Notes under the pieces: model-generated | Told to the model about the DNA's origin: nothing | What the model saw: only the letters and a program-made list of their open reading frames with translations | Databases searched by the model: none | Assembly: GCA_964598885.1 (NCBI GenBank) | Contig: CAZRES010000001.1 | Coordinates: 1-64,000 of the forward strand | Direction of reading: 5' to 3' | DNA: 64,000 nucleotides | Origin: SURF-33 sp964598885 | GTDB taxonomy: Bacteria; Desulfobacterota; Desulfobacteria; Desulfobacterales; Desulfosalsimonadaceae | In this document: in pieces, positions 34,325-43,271 of the stretch | How the letters are laid out: every line of letters starts with the position of its first letter | Position numbering within the stretch: position 1 is the first letter of the stretch | Position numbers and translations under genes: made by a program

Positions 34325-34903
34325 TTATCCGGCCGGCTTTTTGGCGTCAAGGATCAGGGAAATCGAGCGGATAATGCCGTCCGTATTCCGGTGATCCATA
34401 AGAAGGGACCGGTAGATCGGTCCATCATCGAAAAACCATTGGTGATAATGGAATCTTCCATTTTCATCGCAGTATTCGAGCAGATCCACATCAAATCCCG
34501 CGCGCGTGAAAACGTCTGTGAATAATCTATAATCATAGCATACGCGATGGCCGGCCGCCGGATGATCCGGAGGGCCGGGTCCGCCGACCCTGGCGGTCAT
34601 CTGATAATCGGGATCCGGAAAATTGCCGTCCGGCACCGCGCATCGGAGATAACCGCCGGGCTTGAGCCATTTAAAACATACATCCGCCGCGGCCCGGCCC
34701 TGGGTTTCCGTGAGATGTTCCCATACATGCTCGCACAAAAAGGCATCTGCCGGCTGTTTTTGAAAAACAATCCGCCATTTTTCGGGCTTGCGCAGGTCCA
34801 GTTCTTCCTTTTGCGTGGAAATCCAGCCGGGCCATTGTTGATCCCCCGCCCCGATGATGATCCGCAGAGGCTGATCGGCGGAATGTTTTCGGATAAAGCT
34901 CAT
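34325..34903 (-). CDS. Class I SAM-dependent methyltransferase-like protein
   Basis: 192 residues. LRIIIGAGDQQWPGWISTQ near the N-terminus is the SAM-binding loop of small methyltransferases. DAFLCEHVWEHLTETQGRAA and FKWLKPGGYLRCAVPDG are typical of the family often found among sugar- or surface-modifying genes. There is no clear ribosome-binding site, and its ATG overlaps the TGA of a short upstream frame by 4 bases, suggesting translational coupling. The substrate is unknown. Confidence 0.75.
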   Translation of the reverse strand: MSFIRKHSADQPLRIIIGAGDQQWPGWISTQKEELDLRKPEKWRIVFQKQPADAFLCEHVWEHLTETQGRAAADVCFKWLKPGGYLRCAVPDGNFPDPDYQMTARVGGPGPPDHPAAGHRVCYDYRLFTDVFTRAGFDVDLLEYCDENGRFHYHQWFFDDGPIYRSLLMDHRNTDGIIRSISLILDAKKPAG

Positions 34904-34977
34904 TTCAATATCTTTGCCTGGGTGGGATGGATACCGTATTTGAACATGCTATGGAGTTTTTTTGGATCGAAACCCAT
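34900..34977 (-). CDS. Possible short upstream coupling peptide
   Basis: A 25-codon frame starting at 34977 (MGFDPKKLHSMFKYGIHPTQ) whose stop overlaps the methyltransferase start by ATGA. It is basic and has no relatives I recognise. No strong ribosome-binding site precedes it. It might be a leader peptide or the remnant of a larger gene. Confidence 0.25.
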   Translation of the reverse strand: MGFDPKKLHSMFKYGIHPTQAKILK

Positions 34978-35173
34978 TTTAACCGGATCGCGGCAAAAAA
35001 TCAATAAAAGATTTGAGATAATACCCACATCAACCGCGGCGCAATATCGGCAGTAAAAGGTGGGATATTCTCCGGTAGCGTTATTCCTCTTGCTCCGGCG
35101 GAACAACCATTGTTATATTATCCGTCAAAACAGGCAGCTGCCAATGGCGATTCCCGAACAAAGGAGCTTTCTC

Positions 35174-35824
35174 ATGTTTCGCAAGGCCGCTTTTAAAGAT
35201 GCATTCGTGTTTCATGCGGTGTTTTTTGTCATTGCCATGCCGGTGGCCCTGGGGTTGAGGGGTGAGGTTCTGGGAACGGCCCTGGTGGGGCTGGTTTTGT
35301 TTTATAATATCGCTTTGCCCTTGACCGGCCTGGTTCGAAATCATGCCGACTGGCCCCGGCTCTGGCTGTTTCTTCTGCCCCTTTCCCTGACCTTGCCCTG
35401 CGCGGATTGGATGCTGGTCGAACTTATGGGTACGCTTAATTTTCCTGATCACGGCATTTACCGCCTGGGCGGGGCTGTCCCGATATACTTCATGGGCCTC
35501 TGGATCATGCTGCTCTGGATAGTGCTCTGGTTTGCCCAGCTGACTTCCCGACCCTATCTTGCTGCGGCTGTTTTGTCCTTTGCCGGTTTTGTATTCTGGG
35601 AATGGGCGGCGCGTCCTTTGGACCTCTGGCACGCCGTCGGTGTGAATCAGGTCGCCGGTTTCGCACTCTATCCCCTGATCCCGGAGGTTCTGCTTTGTCT
35701 TACCGCGCTCTATTTCTGGCGCCTGATGCGCCATAAGCCCTGTTATCAGAAACTGCTGGCCGCACTGGGGTTGACCGTCTTTTATACCGGCGCATTGGCT
35801 CTCGCACTGCTCTGGATTGGCTGA
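35174..35824 (+). CDS. Polytopic membrane protein of unknown function
   Basis: 216 residues from the ATG at 35174, which follows AAGGAG by 7 bases; readings from further upstream add a hydrophilic, unlikely N-terminus. Six or seven hydrophobic helices, rich in Leu and Trp, with small polar loops (KAAFKDAFVFHAVF, LNFPDHGIYRLGG). I do not recognise a characterised family; the DUF6989-like membrane group is the nearest impression. It is not clearly linked to its neighbours. Confidence 0.65.
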   Translation: MFRKAAFKDAFVFHAVFFVIAMPVALGLRGEVLGTALVGLVLFYNIALPLTGLVRNHADWPRLWLFLLPLSLTLPCADWMLVELMGTLNFPDHGIYRLGGAVPIYFMGLWIMLLWIVLWFAQLTSRPYLAAAVLSFAGFVFWEWAARPLDLWHAVGVNQVAGFALYPLIPEVLLCLTALYFWRLMRHKPCYQKLLAALGLTVFYTGALALALLWIG

Positions 35825-35980
35825 TATTGCCTGATCCGCGCGCTGAGAAAAACGGAATGTCGACGATGTTATCGTGGTGCCGGACAAAAAAGAGGACGTG
35901 GGACGCATGAATGACATGTTATAGAAAGATTCAGGTAACCGATGCTTTTTTTAGGATTTCATCAAACAGGGAATATTTGC

Positions 35981-36009
35981 TTGACGCGCAGTCAATAATT
36001 TGAAATAGG
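35981..36009 (+). promoter_or_regulatory. Promoter of the response regulator-kinase pair, shared architecture (P3)
   Basis: TTGACG at 35981-35986, 17 bases, AATAGG at 36004-36009. The block AATTTGAAATA at 35997-36007 begins exactly 11 bases after TTGAC. The same TTGAC-N11-AATTTGRAATA arrangement occurs upstream of the SulP operon (52492-52520) and the second Cache kinase operon (54969-54997). The start site would be near 36016. Confidence 0.6.
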
Positions 36010-36025
36010 TCATTTTTAAAAATGA
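36010..36025. repeat. Perfect 16-base palindrome at the expected start site
   Basis: TCATTTTTAAAAATGA is a perfect inverted repeat directly downstream of the -10 box of P3, centred on the expected transcription start. This is a usual place for an operator of a repressor or autoregulator. No known consensus is claimed. Confidence 0.5.
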
Positions 36026-36122
36026 TGGCATCGCATTTTTTCAGACAACATCAACCCACCGTAATCCATCCCGATGAATCCGCATTCATATACAGATAAT
36101 AGTCATATCGAAGGAGTATCCG

Positions 36123-36515
36123 ATGAATCGACCTGAATTGTTATTAATCGATGACGAACCCATCGTAGGCCAACGACTCCGAACGGGTCTGGAAAAATTG
36201 GGTTGCAGCGTTGAAGTTTGCGAACAAGCGGCCACAGCCCTGACGCGCCTCCAGGAAAAAAATTTTGATATCATCATTACGGATATCATGATGCCGGAAA
36301 TCAGCGGAATTCAGGTGCTGGAAGCCGCCAGAGCCGCCCGTCCGGAGACACGAGTGATTATCATCACCGGGTACGCCACCGCCGCGCTGGCCCGGGAAGC
36401 AATGGAAAAAGGTGCCTACGACATGATCGCCAAGCCCTTCAAACCGGCCGATCTCAGAACACTCGTTGTCAAGGCCGCCAGAGAGCTGGGTTTTACTGAT
36501 ATCGAGGAACAGTAG
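36123..36515 (+). CDS. Single-domain response regulator (CheY-like)
   Basis: 130 residues, one receiver domain and no output domain. It has LLLIDDEPIVGQ (acidic pocket), FDIIITDIMMPEISG with the phospho-acceptor Asp, IITGYAT and MIAKPFKP with the conserved Thr and Lys. It acts as a phosphoryl carrier or through protein contact. GAAGGAG precedes the ATG, and the kinase gene starts 5 bases after its stop, so the two form a pair transcribed from P3. Confidence 0.9.
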   Translation: MNRPELLLIDDEPIVGQRLRTGLEKLGCSVEVCEQAATALTRLQEKNFDIIITDIMMPEISGIQVLEAARAARPETRVIIITGYATAALAREAMEKGAYDMIAKPFKPADLRTLVVKAARELGFTDIEEQ

Positions 36516-36520
36516 CCGAT

Positions 36521-38068
36521 ATGCGCATTGGTTTCCCAAAGAAACCAGTCTCCATGCAAGGCCCGGACAGCAGCAGGGGACGTTTGCAACGACCGGATTT
36601 CAGTGTCAGATTTCAAATCAGCCTGGGATTAGGCGTTCTTTTTGTACTGGCCCTGGTCATCACCATCGGTGTGCATTTCATTATCCACCAAATTGAAGAA
36701 CGGATTGACCGGATTCAAGCCGGCGAGCGGTTGTTGTTTCATGTTGAACAGGCCCGGCGTTGGGAAAAAAACTATTTCCTGTATGGCGCCAATTTACCGG
36801 ATGCCCTTGAAAGTACGCAAAAGGCGATCCGCATCCGGGATCAATACCTTCAAGGGTTGGATGATGATACCGATGCCGTTACCCGGCCCAGGGATGCGGT
36901 CGAACATCCCCTTGATCGTTATCATCTGGAATTAAAACGCCTGTCTCGACTTGTTGCCACGGGATCAATCGATGAAGATCGTCAGACTGAAATCGAAATC
37001 AATTTACGGCAATACGGCGCCCAAATGGTCGAGGCGGCTGCGGCCGGAGCGATCCTTGAATATGAAAGGGTTGAGGAATGGTTAACCCTGTTAAAAAAGG
37101 GACCTGCATATTTTCTTGTATTTTTATTTTTGTTGATGGTGTTCCTGATCCGGGTCCTGGTTGTCCGGTTTATGAAACCGTTGCAACATCTTATCCTTCA
37201 TGCGGAACGCATTGCCCATGGTGATTTGACCCCGATAAAATCGGGCCGACAATTCCAGGATGAATTCGGTACCCTTGAAACTGCCATAAACCGCATGCTC
37301 ACGGTTTTGGAACAACGGCAGAAATCCCTTATAGAATCCTATAAACTGCGGGCCGTCGGCATTCTGACTGCCGGGGTGGCCCATGAACTCAACAACCCGC
37401 TTAACAATATCATGTTGACTTCCTATAATATCATGGAGGAATACCAGGATCTGGATGAGGCCGAACAATTGGCCATGATCCGGGATATTATCGGCGAAAC
37501 GGACCGGGCCCGCGGAATTGTCCGGAACCTGCTGGATTTTACGCGTGAAAACAAGCCGGTTATGGAACCCCTGAACCTGGGCCGACTGGTGGAGGAAACT
37601 ACCAGTCTGGCCGTCAAGCAAGCCAAGATGCGCGGAGTGCCGATCCATACCCGGATTGACAAGGATCTGCCCGATATTATCGGGGACTGGCCGCAATTAA
37701 AACAAGTGTTTTTGAACCTTCTGCTCAATGCTTTAGATGCCGTGGGGGAGGGGGGAAAAATTGAAGTGCGGGTAATCAATCAAAAACCGGATCATATCAA
37801 GGTGCAAGTGGAAGACAACGGCAGCGGCATTCCAGCCGATGTACTCCCGCATATCTTTGATCCTTTTTTCACCACCAAACCCCCGGGCAAGGGAACCGGC
37901 CTTGGCCTGGCCGTATCCTACGGCATCATCGCCAAACATGGCGGTCGAATTACGGCGGCCAGTGTTCCGGGTCAGAATACGGTTTTCACCGTCACCTTGC
38001 CCTGTGAACGACCTGCCGACAACCCGCAGGAAGAAAGTCCGGCGCTGTCGGCGAAATCTCCTCATTAA
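36521..38068 (+). CDS. Membrane sensor histidine kinase with HAMP domain
   Basis: 515 residues. First helix about 34-54 (GLGVLFVLALVITIGVHFII), then a mostly helical periplasmic region of about 135 residues that begins with the RRWEKNYFLYG pattern of four-helix-bundle sensors. The second helix is near 195-213, then HAMP (about 215-268, RFMKPLQHLILHAERIAHGD), the phospho-acceptor helix (GVAHELNNPLNNIMLTSYNI) and the ATPase domain (VEDNGSGIP, GKGTGLGLAVSYGII). The start codon is within 5 bases of the preceding regulator. The ligand is unknown. Confidence 0.89.
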   Translation: MRIGFPKKPVSMQGPDSSRGRLQRPDFSVRFQISLGLGVLFVLALVITIGVHFIIHQIEERIDRIQAGERLLFHVEQARRWEKNYFLYGANLPDALESTQKAIRIRDQYLQGLDDDTDAVTRPRDAVEHPLDRYHLELKRLSRLVATGSIDEDRQTEIEINLRQYGAQMVEAAAAGAILEYERVEEWLTLLKKGPAYFLVFLFLLMVFLIRVLVVRFMKPLQHLILHAERIAHGDLTPIKSGRQFQDEFGTLETAINRMLTVLEQRQKSLIESYKLRAVGILTAGVAHELNNPLNNIMLTSYNIMEEYQDLDEAEQLAMIRDIIGETDRARGIVRNLLDFTRENKPVMEPLNLGRLVEETTSLAVKQAKMRGVPIHTRIDKDLPDIIGDWPQLKQVFLNLLLNALDAVGEGGKIEVRVINQKPDHIKVQVEDNGSGIPADVLPHIFDPFFTTKPPGKGTGLGLAVSYGIIAKHGGRITAASVPGQNTVFTVTLPCERPADNPQEESPALSAKSPH

Positions 38069-38159
38069 ATCCACATCCGTGGGCCACTGCCCAGGACTGA
38101 TCACTAGTGCCATAGCGGCTGGCGGACGGTCAAGCCATGGCGGTATTCCGGCCGGACGG

Positions 38160-40790
38160 TCAATGCCGAAGCGATGGGAGCGGAGCTGCGGGCGTTTCGA
38201 CCGGCAGGGAGAGAATGAATTCGATATCTTTTTGAATTTTTGAACCAAAATGGCTCACTTGGCCCGGATTGGCCATGATCATGTCCAACTGCCGGGTATG
38301 CAGGGAAAGATGACCTAAAATTTTAATGCGTTTCTGCATGGTCTCGCAATCAAAATTCTGGATTCGGGCAATGAGGTTGTCCTGCCGGATGTCGATATGA
38401 AAATCATAGGTTTCTAAGATTTCACCAATAAGTTGTATCCTTTTAAGCCGTCGAGCCGTATTCGCGGCTCCGCCCTTGAACTGAAAACTGACATAGTTTT
38501 CCGCGCTGCGCTCGCTCACCAGGGCTTCCATAATCAGAAAATGGTATCCGAAGCGGGAATTCAAATTGCAGAAATTTCGGGAAATCATGAAGTAATTTTT
38601 GTCAGCATAACTGGATTTCATTCCAGTGGTAAGGGCCGGATTCATGGTGGACTGGAAAAGCACCGACGCAAATCCGCGTCCATCCACCGCGGGCGGGCCC
38701 TCCCAGGGAATGGCCGCGAATCCGTCCCAAAAGGCGCGCATGGGGATGGAAGTAATTTGCTCCAGGCGCACATATTTTCCGGTGATCTCCTCCCGGAAGC
38801 CGTCATCGAGATTCAGCACCCACCATTTCATGGGAACCTTATAGAACAATTGTTTTCCGGCCCGTTCGGAAAAATGGTGTTCCCGGCCGAAGTTAAACAT
38901 CGCGTGCACGGATTTTTCATGCATGAAGCGGGTGAGATCATGGAAGGTCCGGCAGTTGGCGGGATGGAAATCGGGCGCTGTGGGGTCAAGCAGGGTTAAG
39001 GGCAGGATATGCCGTGAGGCCTGGTTCAGCAATTCATACACCGGACTGCCGACCATGATATTGGCGCAAACATCTCCCTGGGTGAGCAATTCTTCCCTGC
39101 GTCCCGGATAAATCTTTGCATGATCCGCATCAAGGGTCACCATTTGTTTCGGAAAGAGCTCTTGCATGGCCCCGGAGCAGCCAAACAGGGCCGGAACCCT
39201 GAATTCACGGGCCACATTGGCCAGATGGCCGGCTACGCCGCCTTGTTCGGCAATGACGCCGGACGCCCGGCTGATCAGACCCGCCCATTGGGGCAGGGCC
39301 TGACGTACAACAAGGATCGCCCCGTCCGGAAAGGTCAGGGCGTCCATGGATTTGGCAGCAATGAAAATGGGGCCGGCGGTGACACCGGGGCTGGCCGTCA
39401 CCCCGCCGGCCAGCAGGGGCTGGACATCCGGCGGTTGAAAATCGTTGGTCTTGGTTTGGTCCCAGGTCTGTTGCATGGGCCGGCATTGTAAAATGATGAT
39501 TCCCCCATCAGCGTCAACCGACCATTCCACATCCACCGGTGTTTGATAGTAATTCTCCAATTGCATGACCAGGCGGCTTAATTCCAGAATTTGGCCGGTT
39601 TCCAGGGAAGGCACATCCATTTTTGCGTCATTGGCCTCAAGCCGGCACAAACCTTCGTCCGTCAAGCAGGTGTACAGGGTTTCCTTGCGACCGACAACGG
39701 AACGGATGGTTTGGTCGGATTTGGTCACAATGAATTGATCAAACGCGGTGGAACCATCGACAACGGCCTTGGAAAGGCCCCAATTCGAGCTGATATGCAC
39801 GGCATCAGCGGAACCATTCACGGGATTGTGGGAGTAGGCCACCCCCCCGGCAATGGCATCCACCATGACAATGCAGCCCACCGCAATGGGAATGTCTTCG
39901 TCCCGAAAGCCCTTGGCCATGCGATAGGCGATGGCATGGGCACTGTACTTGCTCGCGATGACTTCGCGGTAGGCGGTTAAAACCGAGTCGCGCGACACAT
40001 TCAGTTCGGTGCGGAACTGTCCGGCAAACGAAGCCCCGGCCGAATCTTCGAAAAGACTGCTGCTGCGCAGGGCTACCCGCATATGCCGTTGATCGGGACC
40101 GCGCTTTTCCAGCTCGTCCCAGGCTTGAAGGATGGCGGCGCTTAAATCATCCGGCAGGGCGGCGCCCACAATGAGTTGCTGGATGCGGGCGCTGAGGGAA
40201 TAAAGCCCGGTCAGATCATTGGTGTCCGTCGCCTGAAACAGCCGATTGATTTCATCCTGAAGTCCGGCCGTGGTTAGAAAATGCGCATAGGCCTGGGTGG
40301 TGATGACGAATCCTTCCGGCACCCGGATGGACAGCCGGTTTCGGATTTCGCCCAGGCCGGTCATTTTCCCGCCGGCCGACGTTAACCTAAAGCGGTCGAT
40401 TGCCTCCACCGGCAGGATCAGTTCGCCTTGCCTCTCGGTATTTTTAGGGGTCAGAATCTCCTGAACGGCTTTGTTGATGGCTTCAAATCGCGGCCGCAGC
40501 TCGGGATATTTCCCCGGGGCCAGTTGTTCCATGCTGATGATCATTCGCAGCACATTGACGGCAACGGCGGTGCAGGAGGAGCGCACAAATGTCATGCCAA
40601 AGGGGCGGTTGCACAAGGCCTGCTCGATATCGGCCATGATTTCAAGGGATTTCTGATTAGCGGTGAGAAGGCGCTTAAAATGTTCGTAGCGCGCTTTAAA
40701 TTCAATCCGCAGCCTCTCGACGGCTTCGTCGCTAAGCTGCGGATTTTTTGAACGAAATTTATTTTTCAGGATATCAATGATACGTTTCAT
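38160..40790 (-). CDS. PEP-synthase-like protein with unusual C-terminus
   Basis: 876 residues. A helical N-terminal region (1-125) is followed by the PEP/pyruvate-binding ATP-grasp domain (about 130-450: SAGGKMTGLGEIRNR, RSSSLFEDSAGASFAGQF, VDVEWSVDADGGIIILQCRP). Then comes the swivelling phospho-His domain with EQGGVAGHLANVAREFRVPA, catalytic His at 522. The PEP/pyruvate TIM barrel of PEP synthase is absent; the last 300 residues (YADKNYFMISRNFCNLNSRF and after) are a different, unrecognised domain. So it may phosphorylate a substrate other than pyruvate, as rifampin phosphotransferase does. It ends the minus-strand island after the TauE/SafE unit, 21 bases beyond it. Confidence 0.8.
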   Translation of the reverse strand: MKRIIDILKNKFRSKNPQLSDEAVERLRIEFKARYEHFKRLLTANQKSLEIMADIEQALCNRPFGMTFVRSSCTAVAVNVLRMIISMEQLAPGKYPELRPRFEAINKAVQEILTPKNTERQGELILPVEAIDRFRLTSAGGKMTGLGEIRNRLSIRVPEGFVITTQAYAHFLTTAGLQDEINRLFQATDTNDLTGLYSLSARIQQLIVGAALPDDLSAAILQAWDELEKRGPDQRHMRVALRSSSLFEDSAGASFAGQFRTELNVSRDSVLTAYREVIASKYSAHAIAYRMAKGFRDEDIPIAVGCIVMVDAIAGGVAYSHNPVNGSADAVHISSNWGLSKAVVDGSTAFDQFIVTKSDQTIRSVVGRKETLYTCLTDEGLCRLEANDAKMDVPSLETGQILELSRLVMQLENYYQTPVDVEWSVDADGGIIILQCRPMQQTWDQTKTNDFQPPDVQPLLAGGVTASPGVTAGPIFIAAKSMDALTFPDGAILVVRQALPQWAGLISRASGVIAEQGGVAGHLANVAREFRVPALFGCSGAMQELFPKQMVTLDADHAKIYPGRREELLTQGDVCANIMVGSPVYELLNQASRHILPLTLLDPTAPDFHPANCRTFHDLTRFMHEKSVHAMFNFGREHHFSERAGKQLFYKVPMKWWVLNLDDGFREEITGKYVRLEQITSIPMRAFWDGFAAIPWEGPPAVDGRGFASVLFQSTMNPALTTGMKSSYADKNYFMISRNFCNLNSRFGYHFLIMEALVSERSAENYVSFQFKGGAANTARRLKRIQLIGEILETYDFHIDIRQDNLIARIQNFDCETMQKRIKILGHLSLHTRQLDMIMANPGQVSHFGSKIQKDIEFILSLPVETPAAPLPSLRH

Positions 40791-40811
40791 TGGATCCGAT
40801 CAAATCGCTTG

Positions 40812-41498
40812 TCAATGCTCAAGCTGCATGCCCCAGCCTTCAAACAGAAACATGATGGAAAAACCGAACCACAGCGTATAGATCACGTAAAACAGGAGCG
40901 AAACAAAGACAATACCGGCTTTGTTTTTAATGCTTTCGGGAACGATGCCATAGTAATTATAGGCGCATTCCACCGCCTTGGCCTGAACGGTGGCGACCAT
41001 TGTCGCTTCCTGGAACCGTTTCTGATGTTTGAGTTCCTTGTCCATCTGGATGGCGGTCAGATACCAGTTGTAGAGAACCTGTTTTGCATCGTAGCCGTAT
41101 TTGGCGGCTACCTGGTCGCCCCGGTTATGAAACATCGCGTCCGCATCGTTGAGGCAGTTGGTCAGAATGGCGCCGAGATCGCCGGATACGTGGATCCGGG
41201 GGCCTTCGGTCTGGACCTGGGCTCCGCTTTTGGTTAACAGCAGGGCCGATTGCTTTGCAACGCGCTCACTATTCATTTCCAGCGCCAGATCGATGGTGAC
41301 GCCCTGGTAATCGGTGATCTCGGTTTTTATTTTCGGAATGTAATATGCCGAGTCCTTGGAAATTGAATTGTATAGATCATCCATATAGTTCAAAAAGTTC
41401 TGACCATTGATAATGGGCAGAAACATGAGGACCAATACAATCAAAAACCCCGCCAACAGTCCCAGCCCACTGTAAAATTCACCTTTTTTTGCAATCAT
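40812..41498 (-). CDS. Two-helix membrane protein linked to TauE/SafE permease, unknown function
   Basis: 228 residues. One membrane helix at about 11-29 (LGLLAGFLIVLVLMFLPII) and one near the C-terminus (AGIVFVSLLFYVIYTLWFGF), with about 160 soluble residues between them, predicted outside the cytoplasm. The region contains YIPKIKTEITDYQG and an Asn/Asp-rich stretch around residue 110. Its start overlaps the permease stop by 4 bases, so it is probably a subunit or substrate-presenting partner of that permease. No domain family recognised. Confidence 0.7.
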   Translation of the reverse strand: MIAKKGEFYSGLGLLAGFLIVLVLMFLPIINGQNFLNYMDDLYNSISKDSAYYIPKIKTEITDYQGVTIDLALEMNSERVAKQSALLLTKSGAQVQTEGPRIHVSGDLGAILTNCLNDADAMFHNRGDQVAAKYGYDAKQVLYNWYLTAIQMDKELKHQKRFQEATMVATVQAKAVECAYNYYGIVPESIKNKAGIVFVSLLFYVIYTLWFGFSIMFLFEGWGMQLEH

Positions 41499-42805
41499 GA
41501 GCTTACCCCCATGCCTTTGAGTTGTTTGATATTCATCAAAAAGGTACCGATCACCCAGACGCCGAAGGTCCCCAGAACGATAAAAAAGGCGTAAATGCCG
41601 ATGTTATCAAGGACGACGACAGTTGAGGGGGCCAGATCGATTACCTCCAGACTGCTCAATTTGCCGGGCAGGGCGAAAATCCGGTTGACGAACCCGGACA
41701 ATACTGCCAGGGCGTAAAAGCCGCGGATGGTGACGCCCTTGACCACTTTGGTCACCATAGCTCCGATCTGGATGCCGATCAGCGACCCCAGCAGCATGCC
41801 CATGGCGAGGGTATAGAAAATAAAGCCGAAAATCGCGTACTGGGTGATGGCTGCATACCCGGCGGTAAAAACGATTTGAAAAATGTCGGTCCCCACGGTG
41901 GTCATGGAAGAGACCCCTAAAATGTAAACGAAAATCGGGAACGTGAGGAAACCGCCGCCCACGCCCATGATGGCGGCTGCCAGTCCAACCAGGGCGCCGC
42001 TGGACACAAGAAACACCCAGGAAATCCTGCGTCCGCCCGGTGTGAAATCATAATCGAATTTGACCATGGGGGGAATACTGACGGACTGGATCCGGTTGGG
42101 CAGCCGGCCCAGCTCACAGCCCTCATCGCGCTGGCCATGAACCTGAGAGCAATCCTTTGGTTCAGGACTCGGCTGTTGAATCGTTTTGCGGGCTTTGAGA
42201 AAGTCAAGCAAGGCATAGGCGCCGAGAAACCCTAACATGATGGAGTAAATGGTGGTGATAAAAGCATCGCTTAAGATCGGGTTGATTTCATAAAGGACCC
42301 GGTTGATGATCCCTCCGACGGTGGCGCCAAGGATCGCGCCGATAAGGAAAACCAGCGCCAGTGCCACCGAAACATTTCCCAGCTTGCGGTGGATGACGCT
42401 GCCCATGATGGCCTTGGCAAAGATATGGAACAAATCCGTTCCGACCGCGAGAATTCCTTTGATGCCGGCGCTCATCAATGCCGGGGCGATGATAAAGCCG
42501 CCGCCGGCGCCGATGCATCCGGTGATCAATCCGGCGATAACCCCGATGAGAATGGATGCCAAAAAAATGGAAGTGGTGAAAAAGGCCGGGCTATAGGCTT
42601 TTTTCCCACCGATGATATCGGGTAGACTCCCGCCAAGCTGATCCGCAAAAACGACCCCGCCCAAAATGATGGGCAGCAGCATCAGGCAAAGAACCAGCAT
42701 CCGCTTCCGACTGGCAAAAACCGTATCGGAAACTCTTTTTTCCCATGCGGCATGGGCTCTGGCCCCGGCCATCATAAAGGCTCCCCATTGCTTAAAGAAA
42801 TTCAT
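41495..42805 (-). CDS. TauE/SafE family permease with N-terminal extension
   Basis: 436 residues, preceded by AAAGGAG. A first helix at about 37-55 lies outside the normal core. The two TauE repeats follow: GCIGAGGGFIIAPALMSAGI (about 95) and GVGGGFLTFPIFVYILGV (about 285), separated by a soluble loop of about 60 residues (RKTIQQPSPEPKDCSQ onward) that is longer than usual. The substrate is probably an anion such as sulfite, sulfate or an organosulfonate. It lies in a sigma-54-type operon after three response regulators, which suggests strict induction. Confidence 0.85.
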   Translation of the reverse strand: MNFFKQWGAFMMAGARAHAAWEKRVSDTVFASRKRMLVLCLMLLPIILGGVVFADQLGGSLPDIIGGKKAYSPAFFTTSIFLASILIGVIAGLITGCIGAGGGFIIAPALMSAGIKGILAVGTDLFHIFAKAIMGSVIHRKLGNVSVALALVFLIGAILGATVGGIINRVLYEINPILSDAFITTIYSIMLGFLGAYALLDFLKARKTIQQPSPEPKDCSQVHGQRDEGCELGRLPNRIQSVSIPPMVKFDYDFTPGGRRISWVFLVSSGALVGLAAAIMGVGGGFLTFPIFVYILGVSSMTTVGTDIFQIVFTAGYAAITQYAIFGFIFYTLAMGMLLGSLIGIQIGAMVTKVVKGVTIRGFYALAVLSGFVNRIFALPGKLSSLEVIDLAPSTVVVLDNIGIYAFFIVLGTFGVWVIGTFLMNIKQLKGMGVSS

Positions 42806-42848
42806 GTTTGCTGTTCTCCTTTCTTTACGTGTTAAAAAGCTTTACCGG

Positions 42849-43271
42849 TTAAGGATCCGAAATATCATTGCCACCGGTTTGGTGGTGTTTGCGCTGGTTC
42901 AATTTCCTTGCCTTGTCGGCGTCTTCTAGTTTGAACAGCAGGTCATCGATGTTCATTGGCTTCATCAGGTAATCAAAAGCTCCCAGTTCCATGCCCTTGA
43001 CCGCCACTTCGACATTGGCGTGTCCGGTCAGCATGATGACTTCAATATGAGGATCGATTTTTTTGATGGCTTTCAGGGTTTCGATGCCATCCAGTCCCGG
43101 CATCCGCACATCCAATACCACGACATCGATGGATTCCTTTTTCACCAGATCCAACGCATCATAGCCGTTTTCGGCCCCGAATACCGTTATTCCCCGCTTG
43201 GCCAGCCGTTTCACCAGGACATTGAGAAAATCCACTTCATCATCAACGATCAGTACATTGAATGTATTCAT
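42849..43271 (-). CDS. Single-domain response regulator
   Basis: 140 residues with a complete receiver: VLIVDDEVDFL, DVVVLDVRMPGLDG (phospho-Asp), MLTGHANVEVAVKGM and DYLMKPMNID. A short Lys/Arg/His-rich tail follows. It is the third of three tandem regulators joined by 4-base overlaps and the last before the TauE/SafE permease. No output domain, so its effect must be by phosphotransfer or protein binding. Confidence 0.88.
   Translation of the reverse strand: MNTFNVLIVDDEVDFLNVLVKRLAKRGITVFGAENGYDALDLVKKESIDVVVLDVRMPGLDGIETLKAIKKIDPHIEVIMLTGHANVEVAVKGMELGAFDYLMKPMNIDDLLFKLEDADKARKLNQRKHHQTGGNDISDP

Larger units (their letters stand above)
35825..36122 (+). other. 298-base intergenic region with a gene-like remnant, promoter and palindrome
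   Basis: The first part contains a frame reading RNVDDVIVVPDKKEDVGRM followed by NDML and a TAG at about 35924. It is bounded upstream by TGA codons and has no start, so it looks like the tail of a decayed gene. The second part carries the promoter and palindrome listed separately, and the ribosome-binding site GAAGGAG just before the response regulator start. Confidence 0.35.

Noticed and set aside
35825..35930. Second selenocysteine gene (in-frame TGA codons before the VDDVIVVPDKK frame)
   Set aside because: Two TGAs lie close together, there is no start, no Cys-family alignment and no suitable hairpin. It is better seen as a gene remnant.
38124..38163. Ten-base direct repeat GGACGGTCAA (38124-38133 and 38154-38163)
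   Set aside because: Short, only two copies, between convergent genes and partly within the end of the PEP-synthase-like gene; no sign of an attachment site or element.
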